NCBI GenBank assembly: GCA_003021175.1
Contig: PXQV01000014.1
Span: 62,001 to 126,000 of the forward strand
Origin: Halobacteriales archaeon QH_7_66_36
Lineage (GTDB): Archaea; Halobacteriota; Halobacteria; Halobacteriales; Haloarculaceae
Direction: 5' to 3'
Length of the DNA: 64,000 bases
Shown here: positions 25,589 to 33,196 of the stretch, in pieces
How positions within the stretch are numbered: position 1 is the first letter of the stretch
How the letters are laid out: every line of letters starts with the position of its first letter
Notes under the pieces: model-generated
What the model saw: the letters and a program-made list of their open reading frames with translations, nothing else
What the model was told of the DNA's origin: nothing
The model's database searches: none
Translations under genes and position numbers: made by a program

Positions 25589-26710
25589 ATGCACGTCGCC
25601 GTGTTCGGTGCCGGCTACGCTGGCCTGACGGTCGCGCGCCGGCTCGAACGAGCCCTCCCCGCCACGGTCGAGTTGACGCTGGTCGACGAGCACCCGTACC
25701 ACCTCGTCCAGCACGAACTCCACCGCGTCATCCGCCGGCCAGAGGTGGCCGAAACCATCCGCGTCCCGCTGGCGGACACGCTCGACCACACCGACGTGGT
25801 CGTGGACCGCGTCGAGTCAGTCGACACCGGGGCTGGCACCGCCGAACTCGCAGACGGGCGCACCATCGACTACGACTACGCGGCAATCTGCTTCGGCGCG
25901 GAGACGGCCTTCTACGGGCTTCCGGGCGTCGAGGAACACGCCCTGCCGCTCAAGCGGCTCGCGCACGCCGACCGCATCCGGTCGCAGTTCCACGCCGTTG
26001 AGGGCGGCCAGTTCGTCGTCGGCGGGGCGGGCCTCTCCGGGATACAGGTCGCGGGGGAACTCGCCGCGACCGCCGAGGAGAACGACTACGACGCGGAGAT
26101 TCACCTGCTGGAGATGGCGAACGCCGTCGCGCCGGGCTTCGACGCCGAGTTTCAGCGGACGGTCCGTGAGACACTCGACGACAGCGGCATCGACGTTCAC
26201 ACCGGCGCGACAGTCGCAGAGGCGACCGCCGATACGGTCGAACTCGAATCCGGCGAATCCCTCGCGTATAACGGGTTCGTCTGGACGGGCGGCATCCGCG
26301 GGCCGGACGCACTTAGCGGCGAGCGCCGTGAGACGCGGGGCACGCTCCGCGTCGATGACACCACCTTCGTCGCGGGCGACGCGGCTCGCGTGGCCGACAG
26401 CGACGGCGAGCCGGTTCCGGCGAGCGCACAGACCGCGCTCCGCGAGGCGAAGGTCGCGGCCGGCAACATCGCCACGCTCGTCGACTACGACCTGTCCGGC
26501 GGGGGCGGCTTCGAGCCGCGACTCGACCGCTACACCTTCGACTCGCCGGGGTGGGTCGTCACGGTCGGCGACGACGCCGTCGCACAGGTCGGCCCGTCGG
26601 TGCTCCAAGGACAGGCCGCCCGGGCCGCGAAGGCGACCATCGGCGCGGCACATCTCTCTTCCGTCGGCGCTATCACCGACGCCTCGCGACTCGCGTGCGA
26701 GGAGTTGTGA
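25589..26710 (+). CDS. NAD(P)H dehydrogenase-like FAD oxidoreductase (NDH-2 family)
   Basis: 373 residues. FAD-binding motif VAVFGAGYAGLTVARRL at the N-terminus, NAD-binding glycine motif VVGGAGLSGIQVAGELA near residue 145, and the second FAD contact TTFVAGDAARVADSDGEPVPASAQTALRE near 265. The layout fits type II NADH dehydrogenases or sulfide-quinone reductase relatives, which pass electrons from NADH to menaquinone at the membrane face. The redox cysteines of sulfide:quinone reductases are not evident, so NADH oxidation is more likely. No C-terminal amphipathic anchor is obvious. Confidence 0.85.
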   Translation: MHVAVFGAGYAGLTVARRLERALPATVELTLVDEHPYHLVQHELHRVIRRPEVAETIRVPLADTLDHTDVVVDRVESVDTGAGTAELADGRTIDYDYAAICFGAETAFYGLPGVEEHALPLKRLAHADRIRSQFHAVEGGQFVVGGAGLSGIQVAGELAATAEENDYDAEIHLLEMANAVAPGFDAEFQRTVRETLDDSGIDVHTGATVAEATADTVELESGESLAYNGFVWTGGIRGPDALSGERRETRGTLRVDDTTFVAGDAARVADSDGEPVPASAQTALREAKVAAGNIATLVDYDLSGGGGFEPRLDRYTFDSPGWVVTVGDDAVAQVGPSVLQGQAARAAKATIGAAHLSSVGAITDASRLACEEL

Positions 26711-27070
26711 TCAGACGTTCGGGATGCCGACCGCCGACAGCGACGTGAGGCCGAGGGCGCTCAAGACACCGAGCACGACTAGCGCCGCGACCCACGCGAC
26801 GAGCGCGATACCGCCGGCACGGGGCCAGCCGACGCCGTAGCGCCACCTGATGACGAGCAGATACGCCAGCAGCGTGAGTGCGGGCCCGAGCAGCGGGATG
26901 CCACCGACGAGACCGCCGACGACTGTCCAGACGACGGCACCGACGCCGGCCGTGAGGAGGGCATGCGTGTAGTTCCGGGCTGACACGAGGAGGCGAGCGC
27001 CGAGGTGGATGCCGACGCCGCCGACGAGGAGACTCGCTATCAGGACGACGGCGTTGTCGAGTGGAGCCAT
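26711..27070 (-). CDS. Four-helix membrane protein
   Basis: 119 residues with about four hydrophobic segments (AVVLIASLLVGGVGIHLGARL, ALLTAGVGAVVWTVVGGLVG, LGPALTLLAYLLVI, GGIALVAWVAALVVLGVLSAL). It immediately abuts the convergent oxidoreductase (stop codons adjacent at 26710/26711). Small charged loops only; no motif recognised. Haloarchaea carry many such uncharacterised membrane proteins. Confidence 0.75.
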   Translation of the reverse strand: MAPLDNAVVLIASLLVGGVGIHLGARLLVSARNYTHALLTAGVGAVVWTVVGGLVGGIPLLGPALTLLAYLLVIRWRYGVGWPRAGGIALVAWVAALVVLGVLSALGLTSLSAVGIPNV

Positions 27071-27113
27071 CGTCCGGCTATCGGCTCCCCCGGGTTCTCA
27101 TCCTTGTGGCCGC

Positions 27114-27902
27114 TCACTCCGGTCGCGGGCCGTCCGGCAGCGCCGTCGCATCGACGAGCGAGTCGGCCACCGCGTCGTGGTCGGGGAGATGCTCGCCCAG
27201 TCCAGCGGCCGTCGCGACGGTCGTCAGGAAGGTCGCCTCCCGACAGGGGAGGTCGGTGCGCGGGCCGCCGGCGCTCCCGTCGTGGTGTGCCAACACGCCC
27301 TCGATACCGCGGGCGACCGCCGCCAGGTCGCGCACGAGAATGCCCTCAATTGCCTCTGAACGGCCGCCGTACAGCGCCCGCTCCTCGTGTTCCGTCGTCG
27401 CGAAGAAGCCGGCGTTGGCGAGTCGGTTCACGGTCCCGGCGAACCGCTCGCCAGCCCGCTCCATCTCGCCAGCGTCGCCGAGCGCGCCGGCCGCGAGCGC
27501 GAGATAGTAGTCGCGGTGCAGCGCCGCTCGCTCGTCTAACTCCTTGAGGTCGGCTCGGTCGACTGCGCGTTTCAGCCCGCGGGCAAGGCCCGGTACGGCC
27601 TGTTTCGACCCCGCGAGCGTCGCGGCCCGGAGCGCGTAGTACCGCTCGTCGACCGGGTCGGTGCCGGCGTCGGCCGCGCCGGCGTGGAGTTCCATTGCGG
27701 TGTCGAACCAGCGCCGAGCCGTGTCGGGGTCGTCGCGCACCTTCACGAGGCCGGCGGCGGCTTTCTCGGCCAGTGTCGCCGTCGTGGCGCGGTAGTCGCC
27801 GAGTTCGTCGTCGGGGACGGCACCCGTGGCGAGCGCCTCGGTTCGGTCGTCGAGCGTCGCCAACTCGCCGTCGAGCCAGCCGAGCAGATCCGTCGTAGCC
27901 AT
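27114..27902 (-). CDS. Hypothetical helical haloarchaeal protein
   Basis: 262 residues, acidic, alanine-rich and soluble. It is predicted to be all-helical with repeat-like pairs (TTATLAEKAAAGLVKVRDDPDTARRWFDTAME, HRDYYLALAAGALGDAGEMERAGERFAGTV), suggesting a TPR-like scaffold. No signal peptide, cysteines or catalytic motif. It is upstream of the four-helix membrane gene on the same strand with a 43-nt gap. Confidence 0.72.
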   Translation of the reverse strand: MATTDLLGWLDGELATLDDRTEALATGAVPDDELGDYRATTATLAEKAAAGLVKVRDDPDTARRWFDTAMELHAGAADAGTDPVDERYYALRAATLAGSKQAVPGLARGLKRAVDRADLKELDERAALHRDYYLALAAGALGDAGEMERAGERFAGTVNRLANAGFFATTEHEERALYGGRSEAIEGILVRDLAAVARGIEGVLAHHDGSAGGPRTDLPCREATFLTTVATAAGLGEHLPDHDAVADSLVDATALPDGPRPE

Positions 27903-27977
27903 GTGTAACAGTTCGCGCGCATCACGGGTAGCAGTACGCCCGAAGTGGTTCGGCCGACAGATCGCCCCGCCCTGCCC

Positions 27978-28613
27978 TCACGCCTCCACCGCGCCCGCGA
28001 CGGCCTCGTTCAGCCGTCGGGTCGCGGCCGCCGGGTCGTCTGCACGCGTGATCGCCGAGATGACTGCCACGCCGTCGGCACCGGCCGCGACCACTTCCTC
28101 TGCGTTCTCGACGGTGATACCACCGATGCCGACGAACGGCAGGTCGACCGCCTCGCGGATGGCGCGAACGCGGTCGAGGCCCACCTCCGAACTCTCGGGG
28201 TCGGTGTCCTTCGACGAGGTGGCGTACACCGCGCCGACGCCGAGATAATCCGCGCCGGCGGCCGCAGCCGCCTCCGCCCCGGCGACCGTCGAGACGGATC
28301 GGCCGATGACCGCGTCCGGGCCGAGTTGGTCGCGTGCGACCGCGACGGGCAGGTCGTCGTCGCCGAGGTGGACGCCGTCGGCGTCGAGTGCCGCCGCGAG
28401 GTCGACCCGGTCGTTGACGATGAGCGGCACGTCCGCGGCCGCCGTCAGTTCCCGCACCGTCTGGCCGACTTCGTGCCGGTCGCGCGCGCTCGCCGCCTTC
28501 TCGCGGAGTTGGACCACGTCGATGCCGCCGGCGAGCGCCGCTTCGACCACCTCGACGGTCGTCCGCCCCGGCGACAGCGCCGCGCCGGTGACCAGATACG
28601 TCCCGAGATCCAT
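27978..28613 (-). CDS. thiE: Thiamine-phosphate synthase
   Basis: 211 residues, a TIM barrel that joins hydroxymethylpyrimidine diphosphate and the thiazole phosphate to form thiamine phosphate. Family segments are clear: GIDVVQLREKAASA (pyrimidine site), PLIVNDRVDLAAALDADGVHLGDDDLP (phosphate and Mg contact), VIGRSVSTVAGAEAA, DYLGVGAVYATSSK and LPFVGIGGITVENAEEVVAAGADGVAVIS. It stands alone; no other thiamine gene is next to it. Length is normal. Confidence 0.93.
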   Translation of the reverse strand: MDLGTYLVTGAALSPGRTTVEVVEAALAGGIDVVQLREKAASARDRHEVGQTVRELTAAADVPLIVNDRVDLAAALDADGVHLGDDDLPVAVARDQLGPDAVIGRSVSTVAGAEAAAAAGADYLGVGAVYATSSKDTDPESSEVGLDRVRAIREAVDLPFVGIGGITVENAEEVVAAGADGVAVISAITRADDPAAATRRLNEAVAGAVEA

Positions 28614-28796
28614 CGGTGGCGCGTATCGGTGGCTCGCGCAAAAGGGTGGTGTCCGGTGAACTGCGGGCAGTCGTGGTCAGATCGAACGAGCGCACCACAC
28701 GGACCGACGGTCTACAGCGAGAGTTGGTTGTTGTATCATACACCCGCACTCTGAACTGCACGCTCACGGGACCAGCGCAGGCAGACCGCTCTCGAC

Positions 28797-29321
28797 TCAG
28801 AGGCTCGCCGGATCGATCTGTCGGCCGACTAAGACGAGGCTCCCGAGCAACAGCACGGCGGCGATCGGCAACAGGAACTGGAAGAGTGTCACGACGATGC
28901 CGGACGCTTGGAGACCGAAGAGAACCAGCACGACCGAGCCACAGCAGGCCGTTCCCGACAGCATTGCCGGGACGCTCGCGAGGAGGCCGGGCGACGAGGA
29001 GCCGAGTCCGCAGGCGACGGGCTGCCGCCACGCGAGATACGTGAAGCCGACGTTCAGCCCGACCAAGCCGGCGATACCGAGCCCCAACACCGTGTTGAGC
29101 GAGAACAGGTACGTGATCGGGCCGACTGACACACGCGCGACAGGCGTGAATGAAAACGGCCCCAGCTCCGGCCCGAAGAACTTCTCGAAGGCCCCCGCGA
29201 CGACTGTCACGTCGAATCCGCCGATACCCGGCGCGAGATGCCCGAGTGCGTACAGGTAGACTAGGAAGTACGCGAGGGTCTCCCCGCCGACGACGAGCGT
29301 CGCGTCGGGACGGCGGGACAC
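28797..29321 (-). CDS. Multi-helix membrane protein near the DUF3179 pseudogene
   Basis: About 174 residues if translation starts at GTG 29321 (SRRPDATLVVGGETLAYFLVYLY); upstream starts in the same frame overlap the previous gene and give basic, untypical residues. Five or so helices: LAYFLVYLYALGHLAPG, ITYLFSLNTVLGLGIAGLVGLNVGF, a PAMLSGTACCGSVVLVLFGLQ segment with two cysteines, and LLPIAAVLLLGSLVLVG. The layout resembles the membrane protein at 37769, which also has a cysteine motif in the same relative place. Start and function remain uncertain. Confidence 0.6.
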   Translation of the reverse strand: MSRRPDATLVVGGETLAYFLVYLYALGHLAPGIGGFDVTVVAGAFEKFFGPELGPFSFTPVARVSVGPITYLFSLNTVLGLGIAGLVGLNVGFTYLAWRQPVACGLGSSSPGLLASVPAMLSGTACCGSVVLVLFGLQASGIVVTLFQFLLPIAAVLLLGSLVLVGRQIDPASL

Positions 29322-29382
29322 CGCCGTCGCGGCCGCGACAGTCCGGGAGAGCGCGGCTCTGATCCGGGCGAGCGGAACGTTG

Positions 29383-30483
29383 CTACGCGTAGACGTTAGT
29401 ATCGGGGGAGAAGCCGAGCCACGCGAACCACATCGCGTCGAACGTGTGAATCCTCGTGAGCGGCAGGGCGTCCGGGTTGTGCGAGAAGTCGCCGACCGAC
29501 ACCGTCTCACCCTCGACCGTGACCGTCCGCTCGTCGGGATTCAGATAGACGTAGCCCGTGTCCAGCCGCGGGTCGGCGACTGCGACGACCAGTGTCCCGC
29601 CCAGTTCGCCCGGCACGACCCGCTCTTCGAGGAGCCGAGACTTGTCGAAGGCGACCGCGCCGGCGGTGGTCCGGGCACCAATGAAGACGCGCCTCTCGCT
29701 GAATCGGTCGGCCTGTTCGAGCGTGTCGAACAGCGTCCCCTCGTTGTCGTAGTAGCCCGCGCGTGGATTGTACCCCCTCGTACGGGTCTCTGCCGTAGTT
29801 CTCTGCGAACTCTGTCTCCGTCGAGAGCACCTGCGTGTCGGGGTGGAGATCCCGCCACTGCTCCCACGTCGTCCACACGAGCCCGAACTCTCGCAGCGAC
29901 CTCGTGCCGGACCCCGGATTCCACGGCCCCGGTATCGACGTGGCGAGCATCTGGGGCCACCACGCCTCCGTCGCCCCGTCGTACATCACGAGATTGTTGT
30001 TGATCAGTCGGCCGGAGACGCCGAAGGTCGTCTCCCCGCGCTCGAACCCTTGGACGGTCCCGGTGAGCGGACAGTACGTCACCGTGACGGGGAGGTCGCC
30101 GAGGCTGTCGTTGACTATCTCGTGTTGGACGAGAATCTTCCGTGGATACGCCTTGACGGCGCCGTTCAGTGCGACGCCGAACACCGGATCGCCGGGGTCG
30201 AGGAAGTCGACGCCATCGGCCCCGACGAACGCCGGATCGTCGATAGAGGGGATACCGTCTTTCGGTGGGTCCCCCGAGACCGCGAGCGACTCGAAGTCGC
30301 CGGGCTCCCGCGACAGCGACAACACCTCGTCGGTCGTCGGAATCGGCGCGTCGGCGTCTCCGTGGCCGTCGCCGTATCGGTCGCGGTCGGGGTGTCCTCC
30401 GATCCGACGTTTGCGTCGCCCGCACACCCCGCGAGCGCACCGAGTCCGGCCGCCGCGACGAACTGGCGTCGAGTGAGCCGCAT
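29383..30483 (-). pseudogene. DUF3179 lipoprotein gene with two frameshifts
   Basis: The three pieces add up to a 366-residue DUF3179 protein. Piece 1 starts at ATG 30483 with a Tat-like signal and lipobox (RRQFVAAAGLGALAGC). Near 30347-30350, two extra bases (CGCG instead of CG) shift the frame. Piece 2 carries the DUF3179 core (DPAFVGADGVDFL, VSGRLINNNLVMYD, FGLVWTTWEQWRDLHPDT). At 29773-29777 a run of five C (GGGGG on the coding strand, where four restore YNPRAGYYDNEG) shifts it again. Piece 3 runs to the stop at 29383 (GELGGTLVVAVADPRLDTGYVY). The shifts are +2 and +1, so total length is a multiple of three. Either a decayed gene or sequencing errors. Confidence 0.75.
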
Positions 30484-30574
30484 TACCGCATAGGAGGGAG
30501 TACCGGGGATTAACACTTGAGCGAACGTGTGTACTGCTCACACATGCAGTGGAGTTCAGGAGAGGGACAGAGTG

Positions 30575-30597
30575 GCGAGCCCTGAGGGATTTGAACC
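30575..30597 (-). repeat. Partial tRNA-Arg 3' end duplicate, att-like
   Basis: A 23-bp exact copy of the tRNA 3' end (starting GCGAGCCCTGAGGGATTTGA on the plus strand), also found at 30681-30703. It lies 84 bp beyond the 3' end of the tRNA gene. The intervening 83 bp contain a hairpin (GTCAC-x-GTGAC type) and no gene. Such duplications are left by integrases that target tRNA 3' ends. Confidence 0.7.
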
Positions 30598-30681
30598 GGA
30601 GTCACGTCGCTCGCGCTGCTCGCTCGTGACAGGCTTCGATTCCCGTGTGCGTCGCTCCTGCTCACGTGCGTTCGCAGGAAG

Positions 30682-30756
30682 CGAGCCCTGAGGGATTTGA
30701 ACCCCCGACAACGTGGTCCGAAGCCACGCACTCTGTCCAGGCTGAGCTAAGGGCCC
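30682..30756 (-). tRNA. tRNA-Arg (anticodon TCG)
   Basis: 75 nt on the minus strand. The acceptor stem GGGCCCT pairs with AGGGCTC (one G-U), with discriminator G. The D arm contains TTAGCTCAGCCTGGACAG, the anticodon stem CGTGG/CCACG encloses loop CTTCGGA with anticodon TCG, and the T arm is GGGGGTTCAAATCCC. No intron and no encoded CCA. The 3' end is duplicated 84 bp downstream. Confidence 0.93.
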
Positions 30757-30811
30757 GCAACCATCTGTAGCGCGGTGTCCGTCAAAAGCCCTTCTATCGT
30801 CGGTCCCAGCG

Positions 30812-31008
30812 GTGTTCAGACACGCGGGGCGTCGCTTGGCCGAGCAACTGTGCTGGGTGGGGATGAAAGGAGCCGCGTGCTCGCCGAAGCCCGCCGACGT
30901 AAGCAGCGAGGGACCGCCGGTCCCTCGGGCCGCGAGCAGAAGGCGAGCGGGCGGAGGCTTTCTACACCTCGTCGGCCGGCTCGTCTCCGAAGCCACTCTT
31001 AGCTGAAC
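30812..31008 (+). repeat. Structured intergenic repeat, copy C
   Basis: 197 bp within the 307-bp gap between the tRNA and the prenyltransferase gene. It starts GTGTTCAG (30812) and ends CTGAAC (31003-31008), which are inverse complements over six bases. The 5' block carries GATGAAAGGAGCC (about 30863), the core has GACGTAAGCAGCGAGGG and hairpin GGGACC-loop-GGTCCC, and the 3' block begins GGAGGCTTTCTACACCTCG (about 30953). The ends are the best-matched pair of all copies. Confidence 0.75.
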
Positions 31009-31063
31009 GCCGTCTCGGTCTCCGACCGACGCGTTCAAGCCAGCGCCGCCGCACGCGGGGTGC

Positions 31064-31915
31064 ATGGAGCGTCCACGCGGGTTGCTCGAACTCACCCGGC
31101 CCGGCAACGCGGTCGTCGCCGGCATCCTGACCGGGATCGGTGCGTTCGTGGCCGGTGCCGGCGACGTCGCCGCCCTGTTCGTGGACACGTCGCCGACGGT
31201 GCGTGCGGCCGCGGCCGTGCTCGCGACCGTCTTCGCCGTCGGGGCCGGCAACGCCATCAACGACTACTTCGACCGCGAGATCGACCGCGTCAACCGCCCG
31301 GGCAGACCCATCCCGCGGGGGGCCGTCTCGCCGCGTGTCGCGCTCGCGTTCGCGGTCGTGTTGTTCCTCGTCGCGACCGGACTGGCGCTCGTCCTGCCGG
31401 CGCTCGCGGTCGGCATCGCGGCGTTCAACCTCGCGGCACTGGTCGCGTACACGGAGCTGTTCAAGGGGCTTCCCGGCGTCGGAAACGTCGTCGTCGCGTA
31501 TCTCGGCGGGTCGACGTTTCTCTTCGGTGGCGCGGCGGTCGGCGGCGCGCTCGGCCCGGTCGTCGTGCTCGCGGCGCTGGCGGCGCTCGCGACGTTCGCC
31601 CGAGAGGTGGTCAAGGACGTGGAGGACATCGCCGGCGACCGCGAGGAAGGACTCTCGACGCTTCCCATCGCCGTCGGCGAGCAGACCGCGCTCCGGGTGG
31701 CCGCGGGCGCACTCGTCGCCGGCGTGCTCGCCAGTCCGGCCCCGTATCTGCTCGCCGGCTTCGGCCCGGCGTATCTGGTCGCCGTCGCAGTAGCCGACGT
31801 GGTGATGCTGGCGGCCGGCTACCGGAGTTTCGCCGACGCGAGTCGCGGACAGGCGTGGCTGAAGTACGGCCAGCTCCTCGCGGCGGGTGCGTTCGTTCTG
31901 GGCCGAATCGCGTGA
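31064..31915 (+). CDS. Geranylgeranylglycerol-phosphate geranylgeranyltransferase (UbiA family)
   Basis: 283 residues with about eight membrane helices. The two aspartate-rich motifs of UbiA prenyltransferases are present: NAINDYFDREIDRVNRPGRPIPRG near residue 65 and KDVEDIAGDREEGLSTLP near 185. The haloarchaeal single-copy protein of this type adds the second geranylgeranyl chain to geranylgeranylglyceryl phosphate in archaeol lipid synthesis, acting in the membrane. Other UbiA roles (quinone, chlorophyll-like) are less likely given the archaeal context and the N-terminal LLELTRPGNAVVAG. No other lipid gene is adjacent. Confidence 0.85.
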   Translation: MERPRGLLELTRPGNAVVAGILTGIGAFVAGAGDVAALFVDTSPTVRAAAAVLATVFAVGAGNAINDYFDREIDRVNRPGRPIPRGAVSPRVALAFAVVLFLVATGLALVLPALAVGIAAFNLAALVAYTELFKGLPGVGNVVVAYLGGSTFLFGGAAVGGALGPVVVLAALAALATFAREVVKDVEDIAGDREEGLSTLPIAVGEQTALRVAAGALVAGVLASPAPYLLAGFGPAYLVAVAVADVVMLAAGYRSFADASRGQAWLKYGQLLAAGAFVLGRIA

Positions 31916-32005
31916 GTTGAATCCGACGACGAGAGAAAATTCCCAGATGCTGTCCGTACAAACAAAAACGCTGAATGCGAGTCAGGTGGGAGTAAAGCAC
32001 AATGG

Positions 32006-32653
32006 ATGGGCGCGTCCGCCGGCGAGCACCGCGGTCGGAGGGCCGCGATGTATGATCTCGGCGGCCCGCTTAGCGGGACCGAGGTCGACCCGGGGACGAA
32101 TCTGCTGTTGACGGGGATCCCCTTGAGCGGCAAGATTTCTCTGGGGTACGACCTGCTCGAAGCGGGTCTCGACGCCGGTGGAGGCGGCATCGTCGTCTCC
32201 AACGAACACAGTGCCGACCGTATCCGCGCCGAACACGAGGGCCTCTTCGAGTACGGCGCGCCGTTCGGCGTCGTCGACTGCGTCACGAAACATCAGGGAC
32301 AGGGGACGATCTCCGACACCGACCTCGTCCAGTACGCCTCCTCGCCGGAGGACATGACCGGCATCGGGATCGACTTCTCCGAACTGCTCGAGGAGTTTTA
32401 CGTGAACCGCGACCTCACGCGGAACCGCGCGCTGTTCGTCTCCGTCTCGACGCTGTTGATGTACTCCGACCTCCAGACCGTCTTCCGGTTCCTCCACGTG
32501 TTCACGAGTCGAGTCGAGAACGCCGATGCGCTCGGGTTGTACGTCGTGCAGTCGGGCGCTCACGACGAGCAGACGATGAACACGCTGTCACAGCTGTTCG
32601 ACGGCGTCGTCGAGACGGACGCCGACGGCGAGATATCGACGAATCTTCCCTGA
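32006..32653 (+). CDS. KaiC/RAD55-like RecA-superfamily protein
   Basis: 215 residues from ATG 32006; a start at ATG 32048 (MYDLGGPLSG) is equally plausible. A P-loop-like sequence, LLTGIPLSGKISLG, lacks the Ser/Thr that should follow the lysine directly. It then shows GGIVVSNEHSADRI, MTGIGIDFSELL, RALFVSVSTLLMYSDLQTVFRFLHVF (Walker B-like, without the usual acid) and GAHDEQTMNTLSQLFDGVV. These segments also occur in the 23912 protein. Nucleotide binding may survive while hydrolysis is doubtful. Role unknown; homologues are thought to be signalling proteins. Confidence 0.75.
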   Translation: MGASAGEHRGRRAAMYDLGGPLSGTEVDPGTNLLLTGIPLSGKISLGYDLLEAGLDAGGGGIVVSNEHSADRIRAEHEGLFEYGAPFGVVDCVTKHQGQGTISDTDLVQYASSPEDMTGIGIDFSELLEEFYVNRDLTRNRALFVSVSTLLMYSDLQTVFRFLHVFTSRVENADALGLYVVQSGAHDEQTMNTLSQLFDGVVETDADGEISTNLP

Positions 32654-32703
32654 CCGCCGGAGCCGACCGCACGCTTTTCGGCCTGCCGCGTCTTCACTCA
32701 CCC

Positions 32704-33126
32704 GTGTCAGTCAACAGCGACGAGGAACTGCGCGAGATACTCGACGGCGACACCATCGCGGTCGTCGGCTGCTCGACATCGCCCGGCAAGGCCGCCCACG
32801 GGGTGCCGCGGTATCTACAGGAGCACGGCTACGACATCGTCCCGGTGAATCCGACGGCCGACGAGGTGCTCGGCGAACGGGCGTACGACTCACTCTCCGA
32901 CGTCGAGGAATCGGTAGACATCGTGGACGTGTTCCGTCCGAGCGACGAGGTGTCAGGAATCGTCGACGAGGTGCTCGCGCGCGACGACGGCGACACCGTG
33001 TGGCTCCAGCTGAACATCCGTGACGACGAGGCCGGCGAGCGGGTCGAAGCCTCCGGTCGCCGGTTCGTGCAGGACAGCTGTATCAAGATCGAACACGACC
33101 GGTTGGTCGGAGATGGCAGAAATTGA
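32704..33126 (+). CDS. CoA-binding domain protein
   Basis: 140 residues from GTG 32704. A small Rossmann fold of the succinyl-CoA synthetase alpha-like CoA-binding family: TIAVVGCSTSPGKAAHGVPRYLQEHGYDIVPVNP, ADEVLGERAYDSLSDVEESVDIVDVFRPSDEV, and VWLQLNIRDDEAGERVEASGRRFVQDSCIKIEH. Such single-domain proteins bind CoA or nucleotides; the reaction is not established. The stop lies inside a long imperfect inverted repeat (33114-33193), which therefore begins in coding sequence. Confidence 0.88.
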   Translation: MSVNSDEELREILDGDTIAVVGCSTSPGKAAHGVPRYLQEHGYDIVPVNPTADEVLGERAYDSLSDVEESVDIVDVFRPSDEVSGIVDEVLARDDGDTVWLQLNIRDDEAGERVEASGRRFVQDSCIKIEHDRLVGDGRN

Positions 33127-33193
33127 AACCACTCACACATCGACGGGTATCTCGTGTTCCTGTCGAGTGTGTCACTGCGTCCAATTTCTACCA
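33114..33193. repeat. Long imperfect inverted repeat between convergent genes
   Basis: The ends TGGCAGAAATTG (33114-33125) and CAATTTCTACCA (33182-33193) are inverse complements with one mismatch. The inner arms CACACATCGAC and GTCGAGTGTG also pair. The 80 bp span the stop of the CoA-binding gene and reach 4 bp from the meaB stop. It could be a bidirectional terminator or a miniature inverted-repeat element. Confidence 0.6.
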
Positions 33194-33196
33194 TAG

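Noticed and set aside
28614-28796. Possible gene or regulatory RNA between thiE and the 28797 membrane gene
   Set aside because: No open frame with halophilic composition, no TPP riboswitch pattern and no hairpin series; nothing supportable.
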